A DNA stretch of 64,000 nucleotides from Oscillospiraceae bacterium. Lineage in GTDB: Bacteria > Bacillota > Clostridia > Oscillospirales > Ruminococcaceae. The first letter of the stretch is position 1, and each line of letters begins with the position of its first letter. The stretch lies in assembly GCA_031266415.1 (NCBI GenBank), contig JAISBB010000007.1, positions 1-64,000 of the forward strand, in the 5' to 3' direction. Positions 33,909 to 43,737 of this stretch are shown in pieces. A model generated the notes under the pieces. The model saw nothing but the letters and a program-made list of their open reading frames with translations, did not search any database and was not told the DNA's origin. The position numbers were made by a program, and so were the translations under genes.

Positions 33909-36900
33909 TTAAGCCTCGCTATTTATTGTGGAAACATTAATGGTAATTGCATGGAGAACATCAAGTAACGCTGCCACAGTCTCGAGAGAGGTAAATATAT
34001 TTACATTGTTTTCAACTGCTTGACGGCGGATTAAAAACCCGTCTGTGGTTTCTGCATTATCTGGGCTGCAAGTACTGATAACATAAGTGATGTGCCCTTG
34101 CCGTAACGAATTTAGTATCTCGTTACTACCTTCGCTTATTTTTTTCTTTGTGCGAGTTTTAATTCCATTTTTTCTTAAAAAATTAGAAGTGCCACAAGTT
34201 GCTTCTATATTGAACCCTAGGTCATAAAATTTACGAATCAAAGGTAATGCGCGTTGTTTATCTGGGTTGGCTATGGTTGCAAAAATGGTCCCGTAGTTTT
34301 TAACTTTTAGGCCAGAAGCTTCAAGTGCTTTATATAATGCGCGGTTAAATGTATTATCATAACCGATTGCTTCACCAGTGGATTTCATTTCTGGCGATAA
34401 ATAAGTATCTGCCCCAAGTATTTTAGAGAATGAAAAGACAGGAGTTTTAATATACCAGCGTTTTTGCTCTGGGGCAACAAACGTTCCCAGGTTTTGCTCT
34501 TTAAGAGTTTGCCCCAGTTGCACCTTTGTTGCTATTTTTGCGAGGTCGATGTTTGTTGCTTTAGAGATAAATGGAACTGTGCGGCTGGACCGTGGATTAA
34601 CTTCAATGGCAAACACTTTGTCGTTTTCTGCTACAATAAATTGCACATTAAATGGCCCCACAATTCCAATTCCCAAGCCAAGCTTTATAGTGTAGTCAAC
34701 TATTGTTGCTTTGGCTGTTTCGCTGATGGAAAATGTGGGGTAAACACTTATTGAGTCACCGGAGTGCACACCTGTGTGTTCCACATGTTCCATAATTCCG
34801 GGGATAAATACGTCTGTGCTGTCACAAACAGCATCTACATCTAATTCTTCCCCTAAAGTATATTTATCTATTAAAACAGGCCCTGTATTTACAAGAATTG
34901 CCTTGCTTAAATATTGGCGAATTTCAGGTTCATTGTGAACAATGCGCATAGCTCTTCCGCCAAGTACGAAAGATGGCCTTACCACAACCGGGTACCCAAG
35001 CTCATTAGCAAAATTCACGCCTTCTTCCGCATTGCTAACAGATTTTCCGTGTGGTTGTGGAATCTCAAGAGATTTTAAGCACAAGTCAAAACTTTGACGG
35101 TCTTCGGCCTTTTTTATAGATTCTGTGCTGGTTCCAATTAGCGGTGCGCCCATCTTTTCTAATTTTTCTGCTAGGTTTATAGCAGTTTGGCCACCCAGTG
35201 AAACAATCACGCCGGTCGGCTTTTCCAAAATTATTATGTTCATTATATCTTCAATGCAAAGAGGTTCAAAATAAAGTTTATCTGAAATAGAGTAATCAGT
35301 AGAAACTGTGCTTGGATTATTATTTATGATTATTGCTTCAAATCCCATTTCTTTAATGGCCCAAATAGCATGAACAGTTGAATAGTCGAATTCCACGCCT
35401 TGACCAACTCTAATTGGGCCAGAACCCAACACTATTATTTTCTTATTGTTTGTTACTTTGGATTCGTTTTCATTTTCATAAGTAGAATAAAAATATGGGA
35501 CATAAGAATCAAATTCACCAGCGCATGTGTCTATCATTTTATAAGTTGGCATGATTTTATTTCCGAAGCGTAATTGAAAAATTTCCTCGGGGGTTTTGTG
35601 CCAAATAAGAGCAATGAATTCATCTGAGAACCCCCAAATTTTAGCTTTAAGCAAATATTTTATATCATTTATGTGGTTGTGAAGTTCCAATTCAAAATTT
35701 GTTATGTTTGCCATTTTAGAAACGAAAAAGAAATCTATGTTTGTGAGTTTGCAAATAAGTTCGCTGTCAGTTTTGCGCCTTAGTAGCTCTGCAATGGCAT
35801 ATATACGTTCGTCGGTGGGGGTTGTTATGTTATTTAATAATTCTTCAGTTTGCCAATTTTCAAATTTTTGTAACCACAGGTGATTTATATCGGCTTCTAA
35901 GCTGCGAATAGCTTTAAGCAAACTCTCTTCAAATGTACGACCAAATGCCATGACTTCACCTGTTGATTTCATTTGTGTAGTTAATATTCGTGAAGCATCA
36001 TGGAATTTGTCGAATGGAAACCGTGGGATTTTTGTTACAATATAGTCTAGAGTTGGCTCGAAACAGGCAGAAGTATTCGCAATTTTTATTTCCTCTAAAT
36101 GCATGCCAACAGAAACAAGCGCAGAAACTTTGGCTATTGGGTACCCACTTGCTTTAGAGGCAAGTGCAGATGACCGAGAAACGCGTGGATTAACTTCTAT
36201 TATAAAGTATTCGAGAGATTGTGGATTTAAGGCGAATTGAATATTACACCCGCCTTTTATTTCTAACTCTTGAATGATTCGTACAGCTGCATCTCTTAGC
36301 ATATGAAATTCTTTGTTTGTAAGGGTTTGTGAAGGGCAAACGACTATAGAATCGCCGGTGTGTACTCCCACGGGGTCCAGGTTTTCCATGTTGCAAATAG
36401 TAATAATCGTGTTGTTTTTGTCTCGCATAACCTCATATTCAATTTCTTTATATCCTTTGATTGATTTTTCTACTAAAACTTGTGAAGTGGGTGACATTTG
36501 CAATGCCAATTTCGTTAATTTTTCAAGCTCTTCTGGGGTTTCTGCAAATCCGCTGCCAGTTCCACCAAGTGTGAAGGCAGGCCGTAAAACAACAGGGTAC
36601 CCAATTTTGTTTGCAATATTTAAAGCTGTTTTAATATCGCCGGTTACATCTGACTGAATGCATGGTTCGTTTATTCTTTGACAAAGTGCTTTGAATTTTT
36701 CTCTGTTTTCTGCTTGCTCAATAGATTTAACACTGGTGCCGAGTAATTCACACTGACATTCCGCTAAAATCCCTTTCGCGGTGAGCTGTATGGCGATATT
36801 AAGGCCGGTTTGCCCACCTAAAGTCGGTAGTAGCGCATCTGGGCGCTCTTTGCGTATTATTCTTGCAATATATTCCAACGTAAGTGGTTCCATATAAATT

Positions 36901-37088
36901 TTATCTGCAACTCGTGTATCTGTCATTATTGTTGCGGGGTTGGAATTAACTAATATTATGTAATAGCCTTGTTCTTTCAGCGCAAAACAAGCCTGTGTTC
37001 CAGAGTAGTCAAATTCGGCAGCTTGCCCAATAACAATCGGGCCGGAGCCGATGATTAGAATTTTATTGATATCAGTGCGTTTGGGCAT
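33909..37088 (-). CDS. carB: Carbamoyl-phosphate synthase, large subunit
   Basis: Makes carbamoyl phosphate from bicarbonate, ammonia (from CarA) and two ATP. At 1059 residues it has the full duplicated layout: two ATP-grasp halves, each starting with a GSGPI motif (IGSGPIVIGQAAEFDYSGTQA and LGSGPIRVGQGVEFDYSTVHA), ammonia-tunnel and oligomerisation domains, and a C-terminal allosteric domain (LIRKFYDLGFNIEATCGT and later). The ATG overlaps the carA stop by one base. Confidence 0.98.
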   Translation of the reverse strand: MPKRTDINKILIIGSGPIVIGQAAEFDYSGTQACFALKEQGYYIILVNSNPATIMTDTRVADKIYMEPLTLEYIARIIRKERPDALLPTLGGQTGLNIAIQLTAKGILAECQCELLGTSVKSIEQAENREKFKALCQRINEPCIQSDVTGDIKTALNIANKIGYPVVLRPAFTLGGTGSGFAETPEELEKLTKLALQMSPTSQVLVEKSIKGYKEIEYEVMRDKNNTIITICNMENLDPVGVHTGDSIVVCPSQTLTNKEFHMLRDAAVRIIQELEIKGGCNIQFALNPQSLEYFIIEVNPRVSRSSALASKASGYPIAKVSALVSVGMHLEEIKIANTSACFEPTLDYIVTKIPRFPFDKFHDASRILTTQMKSTGEVMAFGRTFEESLLKAIRSLEADINHLWLQKFENWQTEELLNNITTPTDERIYAIAELLRRKTDSELICKLTNIDFFFVSKMANITNFELELHNHINDIKYLLKAKIWGFSDEFIALIWHKTPEEIFQLRFGNKIMPTYKMIDTCAGEFDSYVPYFYSTYENENESKVTNNKKIIVLGSGPIRVGQGVEFDYSTVHAIWAIKEMGFEAIIINNNPSTVSTDYSISDKLYFEPLCIEDIMNIIILEKPTGVIVSLGGQTAINLAEKLEKMGAPLIGTSTESIKKAEDRQSFDLCLKSLEIPQPHGKSVSNAEEGVNFANELGYPVVVRPSFVLGGRAMRIVHNEPEIRQYLSKAILVNTGPVLIDKYTLGEELDVDAVCDSTDVFIPGIMEHVEHTGVHSGDSISVYPTFSISETAKATIVDYTIKLGLGIGIVGPFNVQFIVAENDKVFAIEVNPRSSRTVPFISKATNIDLAKIATKVQLGQTLKEQNLGTFVAPEQKRWYIKTPVFSFSKILGADTYLSPEMKSTGEAIGYDNTFNRALYKALEASGLKVKNYGTIFATIANPDKQRALPLIRKFYDLGFNIEATCGTSNFLRKNGIKTRTKKKISEGSNEILNSLRQGHITYVISTCSPDNAETTDGFLIRRQAVENNVNIFTSLETVAALLDVLHAITINVSTINSEA

Positions 37089-38185
37089 TAATAATTCCTC
37101 CTTGATTGTTTGCGTTTTTCCATTTTCTCTATAAATTTATCAAACAAATAGAAATTATCATTTGGCCCAGGAGAACTTTCTGGGTGGTATTGTACCGAAA
37201 ATAGATCTTCGGTGTCAATTGCAAGTCCTTCTGCGGTATTGTCCAAAAGATTTATATGAGTGAGTTGAAGTTTAGTTCTCTTTAAAGTTGAAATATCCAC
37301 GGCATATGAGTGATTTTGTGATGTTATTTTAATTTGATTGGTTGAAATTTCTTTAACAGGATGGTTGCTCCCGCGGTGCCCAAACCTCATTTTGAATGTG
37401 CGGGCACCATTTGCCAGTGCAATAAGTTGGTGACCCAAACAAATACCAAAAATCGGTAAATGCCCTTGAAGTTGCTGAATTACATTAATAATTTCAGGAT
37501 TATCTTGTGGATTCCCTGGTCCGTTTGAAATTACCATGCCATCCGGTAGAAGTTTAAGAATATCTTTGGAAGTTGTGTTGGAAGGCAGCACTGTAACTGT
37601 GCATTTTCTTCGTTTTAAAGTGCGAATGATATTGTATTTTACACCACAGTCAAGAACAACAACATGATATTTTGCCCCTGGTACACAACTTTTCCACTGC
37701 TTTAAACACGAAGCTTGCATAACATGGTTGTGAATCTCATCAGTTAAGGCAATTTGCTTAAGGCCTTGTTCTCGGCTGGTTTCATGGTTTGTTAAAAGAG
37801 CACGAATGCTACCTTCATTTCGTATCATACGTGTAATTTCCCGTGTATCTACCCCCAAAATACCGGGGATATTGAATTTTTTCATATCACTTTCTAAAGT
37901 TTTAACATGTCTAAAATTCGAAGGTTGATCATTATATTCATGAACAATAAATCCACCAATGAAAGGATGATCGGTTTCATAATCTTCAAGGGTAAGTCCG
38001 TAATTTCCAATCAGTGGGTAAGTCATACAAACCATCTGCCCCAAATAAGAAGGGTCTGAAAAGATTTCTTGGTAGCCAACCATAGAAGTGTTAAATACAA
38101 CTTCTTGAATGGTTTCTATATCTGCCCCAAACCCTTTCCCTTCAAAAACGGCACCGTTTTCAAATATTAGTTTTTTGTTTTTCAC
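37088..38185 (-). CDS. carA: Carbamoyl-phosphate synthase, small (glutaminase) subunit
   Basis: Supplies ammonia from glutamine to CarB. At 365 residues the N-terminal domain (LIFENGAVFEGKGFGA, EVVFNTSMVGYQEIFSDPSY) and the class I glutaminase domain with the nucleophile in GICLGHQLIALANG and the His-Glu pair in VQYHPESSPGPND are present. It follows pyrC by 17 bases with GGAGAAAATTTTT before the ATG. The C-terminal KRKQSRR tail is basic. Confidence 0.97.
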   Translation of the reverse strand: MKNKKLIFENGAVFEGKGFGADIETIQEVVFNTSMVGYQEIFSDPSYLGQMVCMTYPLIGNYGLTLEDYETDHPFIGGFIVHEYNDQPSNFRHVKTLESDMKKFNIPGILGVDTREITRMIRNEGSIRALLTNHETSREQGLKQIALTDEIHNHVMQASCLKQWKSCVPGAKYHVVVLDCGVKYNIIRTLKRRKCTVTVLPSNTTSKDILKLLPDGMVISNGPGNPQDNPEIINVIQQLQGHLPIFGICLGHQLIALANGARTFKMRFGHRGSNHPVKEISTNQIKITSQNHSYAVDISTLKRTKLQLTHINLLDNTAEGLAIDTEDLFSVQYHPESSPGPNDNFYLFDKFIEKMEKRKQSRRNY

Positions 38186-38202
38186 AAAAATTTTCTCCTT
38201 TT

Positions 38203-39405
38203 TTATCTCGTGAATTTGATGTGCCCGTTTAAGATTGTTTTAACGATTTTCCCTTTGACTTTTTTCCCTTCAAATGGTGTGGAGTGTCCCTTAGAAAGGA
38301 AATTGTTGCTGTTGATTTCCCACTGTGCATTAAGGTCAAGTAAGGTTATATCTGCGCGGTTGCCAACGGCAATTCCACAAGGTAATTTTATGATTTTGCT
38401 GGGCCCGAATGTTAATAAAAAAAGTAATTTTTCAAGCGGTAAAATACCTGTTTCCACAAGATTTGTGTAAAGAATGGAAAATGCAGTTTCTAAACCAACA
38501 ACACCAAATACGCTTTCCGCGAATGTGCAATTTTTTTCTTTATTGCAATGAGGTGCATGGTCTGTGGCTATGGCATCAATAAATCCACTTTGAGTCGCGT
38601 TTATTAAAGCTGCCTTGTCAGCAGCAGTGTGTAGCGCCGGTGCCATTTTAAAGCGACCGTGGTCATCTGTGATATCATCTTCGCAAAGTAATAAGTGATG
38701 TGGAGTAACTTCACAACTAACTGGAAGTGCATTTTTTTTTGCTGCTTTTATTAATTCCATAGATTCCTTAGTAGAAACATGACAAACGTGGTACCTACAC
38801 TGATGCTTAGAAACCAGTTTAAGGTCACGCTCAAGTTGGTGATATTCAGCGGCGTTGCTTGCGCCATAAGTTTTGTCTTCGCAGTGAGCAGCAACAAGGA
38901 TATTGTTGCCAGCGGCTTTTTGCAAGGCTTGTTCCATCACCAATGGGTCTTGAATGCCGTTGCCGTCATCAGAAATGCCGGCACAATCTTTTTGGGGGAA
39001 AACATCTATTACTTCTTTTCCTGCGCGGTTTTTGGTAATGGTCATGAAAGGGATAACTTTGCAATTTGCATCGCGTTTTATTATGGCTTGTTGTAATGCA
39101 AGGTGCTCTTCGTTGTCTGGTGCTGGATTAAGGTTGGGCATTGCGCAAATTGTGGTAAAACCGCCGGCAAGAGCGGCGGCGGTACCTGTTGCGATTGTTT
39201 CTTTGTGTGGTTGTCCAGGTTCGCGCAAATGTACATGAAGGTCTACAAACCCAGGTGAAACAATAAGCCCTGTGGCGTCAACAAAGCTTTCTCCAGGCAG
39301 ATTTTTGCCAATTTCGGTTACAAAACCATTACTGCAAATTAAATCTCGTTTAATAAATTCGTTGTTCCCTAAATAAAGTAGTCCGTTTTTAATTAAAAGA
39401 GTCAT
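38203..39405 (-). CDS. pyrC: Dihydroorotase
   Basis: Zinc amidohydrolase cyclising carbamoyl aspartate to dihydroorotate. At 400 residues (class I type) it shows the metal-binding DLHVHLREPGQPHKE, a GISDDGNGIQD segment, HHLLLCEDD and the catalytic ATDHAPH. ATG at 39405 is chosen for its GGAGG; a GTG four codons upstream is too close to that site. The start lies inside the last codons of pyrB (17-base overlap), so the two are coupled. Confidence 0.96.
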   Translation of the reverse strand: MTLLIKNGLLYLGNNEFIKRDLICSNGFVTEIGKNLPGESFVDATGLIVSPGFVDLHVHLREPGQPHKETIATGTAAALAGGFTTICAMPNLNPAPDNEEHLALQQAIIKRDANCKVIPFMTITKNRAGKEVIDVFPQKDCAGISDDGNGIQDPLVMEQALQKAAGNNILVAAHCEDKTYGASNAAEYHQLERDLKLVSKHQCRYHVCHVSTKESMELIKAAKKNALPVSCEVTPHHLLLCEDDITDDHGRFKMAPALHTAADKAALINATQSGFIDAIATDHAPHCNKEKNCTFAESVFGVVGLETAFSILYTNLVETGILPLEKLLFLLTFGPSKIIKLPCGIAVGNRADITLLDLNAQWEINSNNFLSKGHSTPFEGKKVKGKIVKTILNGHIKFTR

Positions 39406-40282
39406 CAATGCCTCCACTTAACACATATTTAATAGCAGCCATGCGCACAAAAATTCCATTATTAATTTGCTTAAATATTCGTGACTGCTTGCATTCCACA
39501 AAGTCGTCTAATATTTCTACACTGCGGTTAACTGGACCAGGGTGCATGATTATTGCCGCAGATTTCATTTGCGCAATACTTTTGTGATTAATTCCATATT
39601 TCTGGTTATATTCCACGGGATTAAATTCATGATGTTGAAAATGCCTTTCATATTGCATTCTTAACATCATAACAACGTCACATTCTGGTAATATTTGCGA
39701 GAAGGGAATGAAGTTCATGCTTGAGTCGGAATATTCTATGGGGCCACTTGTGTAAACGTGCATTCCTACACGATTCATTATGTCAAAGTTTGTGTGTGCT
39801 ACCCTTGAGTGTGCGATATCGCCAACTATAACGACAGAAAGATCTTCCAACTGTCCGAATTCCTGCTGGATAGTTAGAAGATCCAAAAGTGATTGCGTAG
39901 GATGGTTTCCTGTTCCATCGCCGCCGTTTATTATGGGGGTGCTGATTTTTTCATCAAGTGCCTTGTAATATTCATTTTTAGAGTGACGTATTACCAGAAG
40001 GTCAGTACCAAAACTATCGAATGTTTTAACAGTATCGTAGAAAGATTCGTTTTTTTTAAGAGAAGAGCTAAATGGGCTAAACGTTATGGTTTTCATTCCT
40101 AATTTTTCTTGGGCCACTTGAAAACTATATTGGGTTCGTGTGGAAGGCTCAAAAAAAAGGTTGCAAGCAACCTTTTTAGAGAAAGTTGGGGTGATTCCGC
40201 CATCACAAAAAAACTGAGCCATATCCAAAATAGATTTGATTTTGGATGTGGAAAAATCTTTCAGATCGAAAATATTACCCAT
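39389..40282 (-). CDS. pyrB: Aspartate carbamoyltransferase, catalytic subunit
   Basis: Joins carbamoyl phosphate and aspartate, the first committed pyrimidine step. At 297 residues it shows the carbamoyl phosphate loop FFEPSTRTQYSF (the usual residue after STRT is Arg), GDGTGNHPTQSLLDLLT, and MHPGPVNR. There is no regulatory pyrI gene. ATG at 40282 follows CAGGAG. It is the first gene of the ten-gene pyr-car-gua operon. Confidence 0.97.
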   Translation of the reverse strand: MGNIFDLKDFSTSKIKSILDMAQFFCDGGITPTFSKKVACNLFFEPSTRTQYSFQVAQEKLGMKTITFSPFSSSLKKNESFYDTVKTFDSFGTDLLVIRHSKNEYYKALDEKISTPIINGGDGTGNHPTQSLLDLLTIQQEFGQLEDLSVVIVGDIAHSRVAHTNFDIMNRVGMHVYTSGPIEYSDSSMNFIPFSQILPECDVVMMLRMQYERHFQHHEFNPVEYNQKYGINHKSIAQMKSAAIIMHPGPVNRSVEILDDFVECKQSRIFKQINNGIFVRMAAIKYVLSGGIDDSFN

Positions 40283-40322
40283 AAATATCTCCTGATTCTT
40301 ATTACTCAAATTACTACCCTAA

Positions 40323-40352
40323 ATTATAACACAAGAAAATCTATAGTTGCAA
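40323..40352 (-). promoter_or_regulatory. Promoter of the pyr-car-gua operon
   Basis: On the minus strand TTGCAA (40347-40352), 18-base spacer, TATAAT (40323-40328) preceded by TGTGT. The leader to pyrB is only about 35 bases, too short for a PyrR attenuator, so control must act elsewhere. Confidence 0.7.
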
Positions 40353-40360
40353 ATGTTTTT

Positions 40361-40894
40361 TTAAAAGCGCGTTAATTTGCCCCAAAAAGGCTCGTGAAAT
40401 AATATTCCCGAATGGCAATATTTTGTAGTTGTAAGCCACTGTTTAACTGCATTAAAACCGATAATATCTCCGCAATTTAAATCACGGCTACAAAATTTAT
40501 TTATTGCTTTGTTTGTCAAATTCACGTCAAATCCCCAAAATATTCCTTGCAAATCCTCTCCTTGTAACATTTTAATTTCGAAAGATTCAAATCCTAAATG
40601 CTCTCCGTTAATATTAATGGTTGTGGTAATTTTTTGCTGCTCGTTTGAATTAAAGTAAAAATACAATGCTATGTGGTTGTCTTGGTAATTTTTCATATTT
40701 CTGTAATTAGCGGCATTTTCATAGGCCAAAGCGCGCACCCAAAGACCGGTTTTAGGGACAAAACAGGCTCTGAATTGAACAAATGGCTTATTTAAATATC
40801 CTTGATGTTTATATGTTTTCATGGTCCACACTGGTAAAGAATCCCAGTTTGGTTCGCTTTCTCTTACGCAAATAATATCCAAGAAATCACCCAT
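40361..40894 (-). CDS. CBM9-like carbohydrate-binding domain protein (tentative)
   Basis: A 177-residue soluble protein without a signal peptide. The order of features recalls the CBM9-type proteins of Clostridia: a KPFVQFRACFVPKTGLWVRALAYE strand region, DNHIALYFYFN, a central beta-rich part, IIGFNAVK, and a closing FHEPFWGKLTRF comparable to the FHRPEFFG ending of that family. Ligand residues cannot be judged. It starts one base after the MFS permease stop without its own ribosome site, so it is translationally coupled to a transporter and may relate to sugar handling. The match is by pattern only. Confidence 0.5.
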   Translation of the reverse strand: MGDFLDIICVRESEPNWDSLPVWTMKTYKHQGYLNKPFVQFRACFVPKTGLWVRALAYENAANYRNMKNYQDNHIALYFYFNSNEQQKITTTININGEHLGFESFEIKMLQGEDLQGIFWGFDVNLTNKAINKFCSRDLNCGDIIGFNAVKQWLTTTKYCHSGILFHEPFWGKLTRF

Positions 40895-40895
40895 T

Positions 40896-42146
40896 TTAAT
40901 TTGAATTGTTAAAATTAGAAAGTGTTTTTTTGCACAACAGAAGTGTTACATATTGTGCTAATGTTAACAGTAACATTGCAATTGGGATTCCGTGTGTTAA
41001 TTTGCTAACGGAGAAAATTAAAAAAATTCCTAGCACACGCCCTGCTGCTAAAAAACAGCTTCTTATTGAAAAGAGTTCGGGAGTCAGCAATTTGCCATTT
41101 TGGCTGGCATTGGCCAAAAAATAAAAAGATTTCATAACTGGGTTAACTATATATAAATTGAAAAATGCATTACTTAACCCTAAAGCAAGCACGGTTATTA
41201 CTCCCGGTTTAATTAAGAAAAGAATAGTCATGAAAGTTAATGCGTGAGTTGCCACTGCCATGTATTTAAAGTCGTTCATTTTTCTGTTTTGGCCATATAA
41301 TTTATTCGAAATGGCAGTAACAACACCCATTGCAAACATATTTATCGAAATTATAGACTCTTTACGAATAATTGAGAATAGCAAAAGGGAAAGGTAGAAT
41401 GAAAAGGGGCCTTCACGGAGCCCTTTTAAAAATTCGGTTATCGAACAGGTGTACCAAATTTTATTTGAAAACACCAAACGAGTAGCACGTTTAAATTGCG
41501 TTTGTTCAGGTGAAATTGGGTTTTTCGAAAGGTTTTGAGAGCGATTTAACACAAAAAATATTACAACAATTGAAAATAAAATAACGATGATATAACCACT
41601 AAGTGATTGAAAAATAGATATCACAAAACCCGAAAAAAGTGGCACCACGATTGTGATGAAACCTGAAAGCATGCCAATTATAGAAACGGAACGGTTGCGC
41701 TGGGAATTTGTTATGTGTTTCGTGATGAAAAGTGAATACGTAACCCAGTAAAAACCATTTGCCAACGCATTTAAAATAGCTATTAATGGCAGAAAAAGCG
41801 GATTTTGAAAGTGCACTAGGAACAAAAAGATGATTTGCAAAATGGCAAAAAGAATGAAACTGATTTTACTGTTAGAAGAAAACGAGGTGTGCTTTAAAAG
41901 GAACATAGAAAGAATGGTCCCTAATGGTGTTAAAGCGGAAACAACAGCGTGAAAAAATAAAACAACAGCTTCATTTTTTATTATTTTGGGGAATAGTGTG
42001 TTTGCTAACAAGTTTATTACACTTGTTAGCAGAAGGAATCCTATGTGCACCCACAAAAAATTGCTGAATTTTTGTGGCAGGAAATCTATGCCCAAAAAAG
42101 CACGAATGTATTCTTTTGCCCGGTATATTTGTTTTGTAAATCTCAT
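40896..42146 (-). CDS. Major facilitator superfamily permease
   Basis: A 416-residue membrane protein with about 12 hydrophobic segments in two bundles, separated by a polar stretch near residues 200-225. Short charged loops such as ITNSQRNRS after segment 4 recall the MFS loop pattern. The substrate cannot be read from sequence; the coupled CBM9-like protein hints at a carbohydrate. GGAGGCC lies before the ATG at 42146. The next gene upstream is tRNA-Leu. Confidence 0.8.
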   Translation of the reverse strand: MRFTKQIYRAKEYIRAFLGIDFLPQKFSNFLWVHIGFLLLTSVINLLANTLFPKIIKNEAVVLFFHAVVSALTPLGTILSMFLLKHTSFSSNSKISFILFAILQIIFLFLVHFQNPLFLPLIAILNALANGFYWVTYSLFITKHITNSQRNRSVSIIGMLSGFITIVVPLFSGFVISIFQSLSGYIIVILFSIVVIFFVLNRSQNLSKNPISPEQTQFKRATRLVFSNKIWYTCSITEFLKGLREGPFSFYLSLLLFSIIRKESIISINMFAMGVVTAISNKLYGQNRKMNDFKYMAVATHALTFMTILFLIKPGVITVLALGLSNAFFNLYIVNPVMKSFYFLANASQNGKLLTPELFSIRSCFLAAGRVLGIFLIFSVSKLTHGIPIAMLLLTLAQYVTLLLCKKTLSNFNNSN

Positions 42147-42259
42147 GAATGGCCTCCGGGTTAATGAGATTTCACCAAGCTGGAATTTTAATTTTGTTAA
42201 GTTAATCTTTTTGTTGTCAAGGAATTGCGGGGATGTTTTGGCTTTTGTATGGTGAATTT

Positions 42260-42346
42260 TGGTGCCGGAAGCCGGACTTGAACCGGCACGAGGGTTAGCT
42301 CCCGGGATTTTAAGTCCCGTGCGTCTGCCAATTTCGCCATTCCGGC
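42260..42346 (-). tRNA. tRNA-Leu, anticodon TAA
   Basis: An 87-base class II tRNA on the minus strand: acceptor GCCGGAA with TTCCGGC, D arm GGCGAAATTGGCAGACGC, anticodon arm GGGA-CTTAAAA-TCCC (anticodon TAA, reads UUA), variable arm GGGAGCTAACCCTC, T arm TGCCGG-TTCAAGT-CCGGC, discriminator A and CCA. Confidence 0.96.
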
Positions 42347-42361
42347 AGATGAAAAATCTGC

Positions 42362-43729
42362 TTAACCAACAATTAATTGTGCATCTGGTAGAACCACACG
42401 CTTTTCTGTTTTTTTTCTAAAAAATGCTAACATTAATGGAACTGTTCCAATTCTGCCAATGAACATAAATAAGCCAAATAGTAATTTAATAATAGGACCA
42501 ACATAGGCAATTTCGCAAGCCCCAACGGAAAGCCCCACCGTGCAAACCGTGGCAACAGATTCAAATATTATGTCCACGCTGTTTGTGGTTTTCCCACGTG
42601 TTGCGGAATAGGCCACAGTTGCCGCTGTAATTATCAGTAAAAAAGTTGTTACGAAAGTTGAAATTGCCCTATAAACTAATTGCTTGGGAATTCTTCTGTT
42701 GCTGATTGTAATTTCTTGCTGTCCGCAAACAAAGCATGCAACAGTTCGCCAAAGAACCGCCAAGGTTGTTACTTTAATGCCGCCTGAAGTTGAACCGGGT
42801 GCGCCACCAATAAACATTAGGCAAATTGCAATTAATTTTGTAGATTTGGAAAAGTCTGCAGGATTTAAACTGAAAAATCCCGCTGACCTTAATGTTGCAG
42901 CTTGAAAGAAAGCGGCATTTAACTTGTAAAAGAATGGTAATCCTTTTAGTGTTTTTTCATTATTCCATTCGAAGGCTAAAATTGCTATAGTTCCACAAAC
43001 CAGCAGAAAAACACTCGTGAAAAGAACAACTTTGGTATGAACCATCCAGGTTCTTTGCTTTCTGTTAAAAAAAACATCAGACCAAACAACAAACCCTAAG
43101 CCACCTAAAATAATTAACAAAGAAAAAATCGGAAGCACCAGCGGGTCTGAATTGTAACCCAAAAGACTCACGGGTGACTCTGAGCTGTGGGGTAACACGT
43201 CGAATCCGGCGTTGCAAAATGCCGAGATTGCTGAAAACACGGCCGTGTAAATTCCCATTCCAACACCAAAATCCGGTATAAAGCGAATTAATAAAAGGCA
43301 GGCGCCGCAGAGTTCAATGCTCAAAGAAACTCCAACAATTAACTTAATTATTGTACTCACATCAACAACGCCGCCAAATCCGGTGGCTTCTTTCACAATT
43401 TTTATGTTTTCTACACTAAATTTTTTGTTGGCGTGCACTCCAAAAAGAACAACAAAAGTAACAAGTCCAAGTCCACCAATCTGAATTAAAAATAAGATAA
43501 CAATTTGGCCAAACATGCTCCACTTGGCAAAGGTATCTGCAATTACTATGCCACTTACACAAGTTGCACTAGTTGCCATGAAAATCGAATTCACAAACCC
43601 TGTTGCAAGTCCATTTTTTGAGGCGCTTGGCAACGACAACAGTAAACTGCCAACTGCAATCACAAAAAAGAAACCAACTACAATTGCTTTAATTGGTGAT
43701 GTATGCACGCTTTTAATTATTTGTGACAT
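42362..43729 (-). CDS. ktrB: Potassium channel subunit of the TrkH/KtrB family
   Basis: A 455-residue membrane protein with four M1-P-M2 repeats. The four filter segments read ATCVSG, FCNAGFD, LRSAGFF and VCTVGLS, each with the conserved Gly. The size and N-terminus fit KtrB, which pairs with the cytoplasmic gate KtrA; no ktrA is in the window. Ktr systems in Firmicutes are inhibited by c-di-AMP, and cdaA is at 17760-18629. It lies 8 bases after the Nudix gene stop. Confidence 0.92.
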   Translation of the reverse strand: MSQIIKSVHTSPIKAIVVGFFFVIAVGSLLLSLPSASKNGLATGFVNSIFMATSATCVSGIVIADTFAKWSMFGQIVILFLIQIGGLGLVTFVVLFGVHANKKFSVENIKIVKEATGFGGVVDVSTIIKLIVGVSLSIELCGACLLLIRFIPDFGVGMGIYTAVFSAISAFCNAGFDVLPHSSESPVSLLGYNSDPLVLPIFSLLIILGGLGFVVWSDVFFNRKQRTWMVHTKVVLFTSVFLLVCGTIAILAFEWNNEKTLKGLPFFYKLNAAFFQAATLRSAGFFSLNPADFSKSTKLIAICLMFIGGAPGSTSGGIKVTTLAVLWRTVACFVCGQQEITISNRRIPKQLVYRAISTFVTTFLLIITAATVAYSATRGKTTNSVDIIFESVATVCTVGLSVGACEIAYVGPIIKLLFGLFMFIGRIGTVPLMLAFFRKKTEKRVVLPDAQLIVG

Positions 43730-43737
43730 TTTGATAT

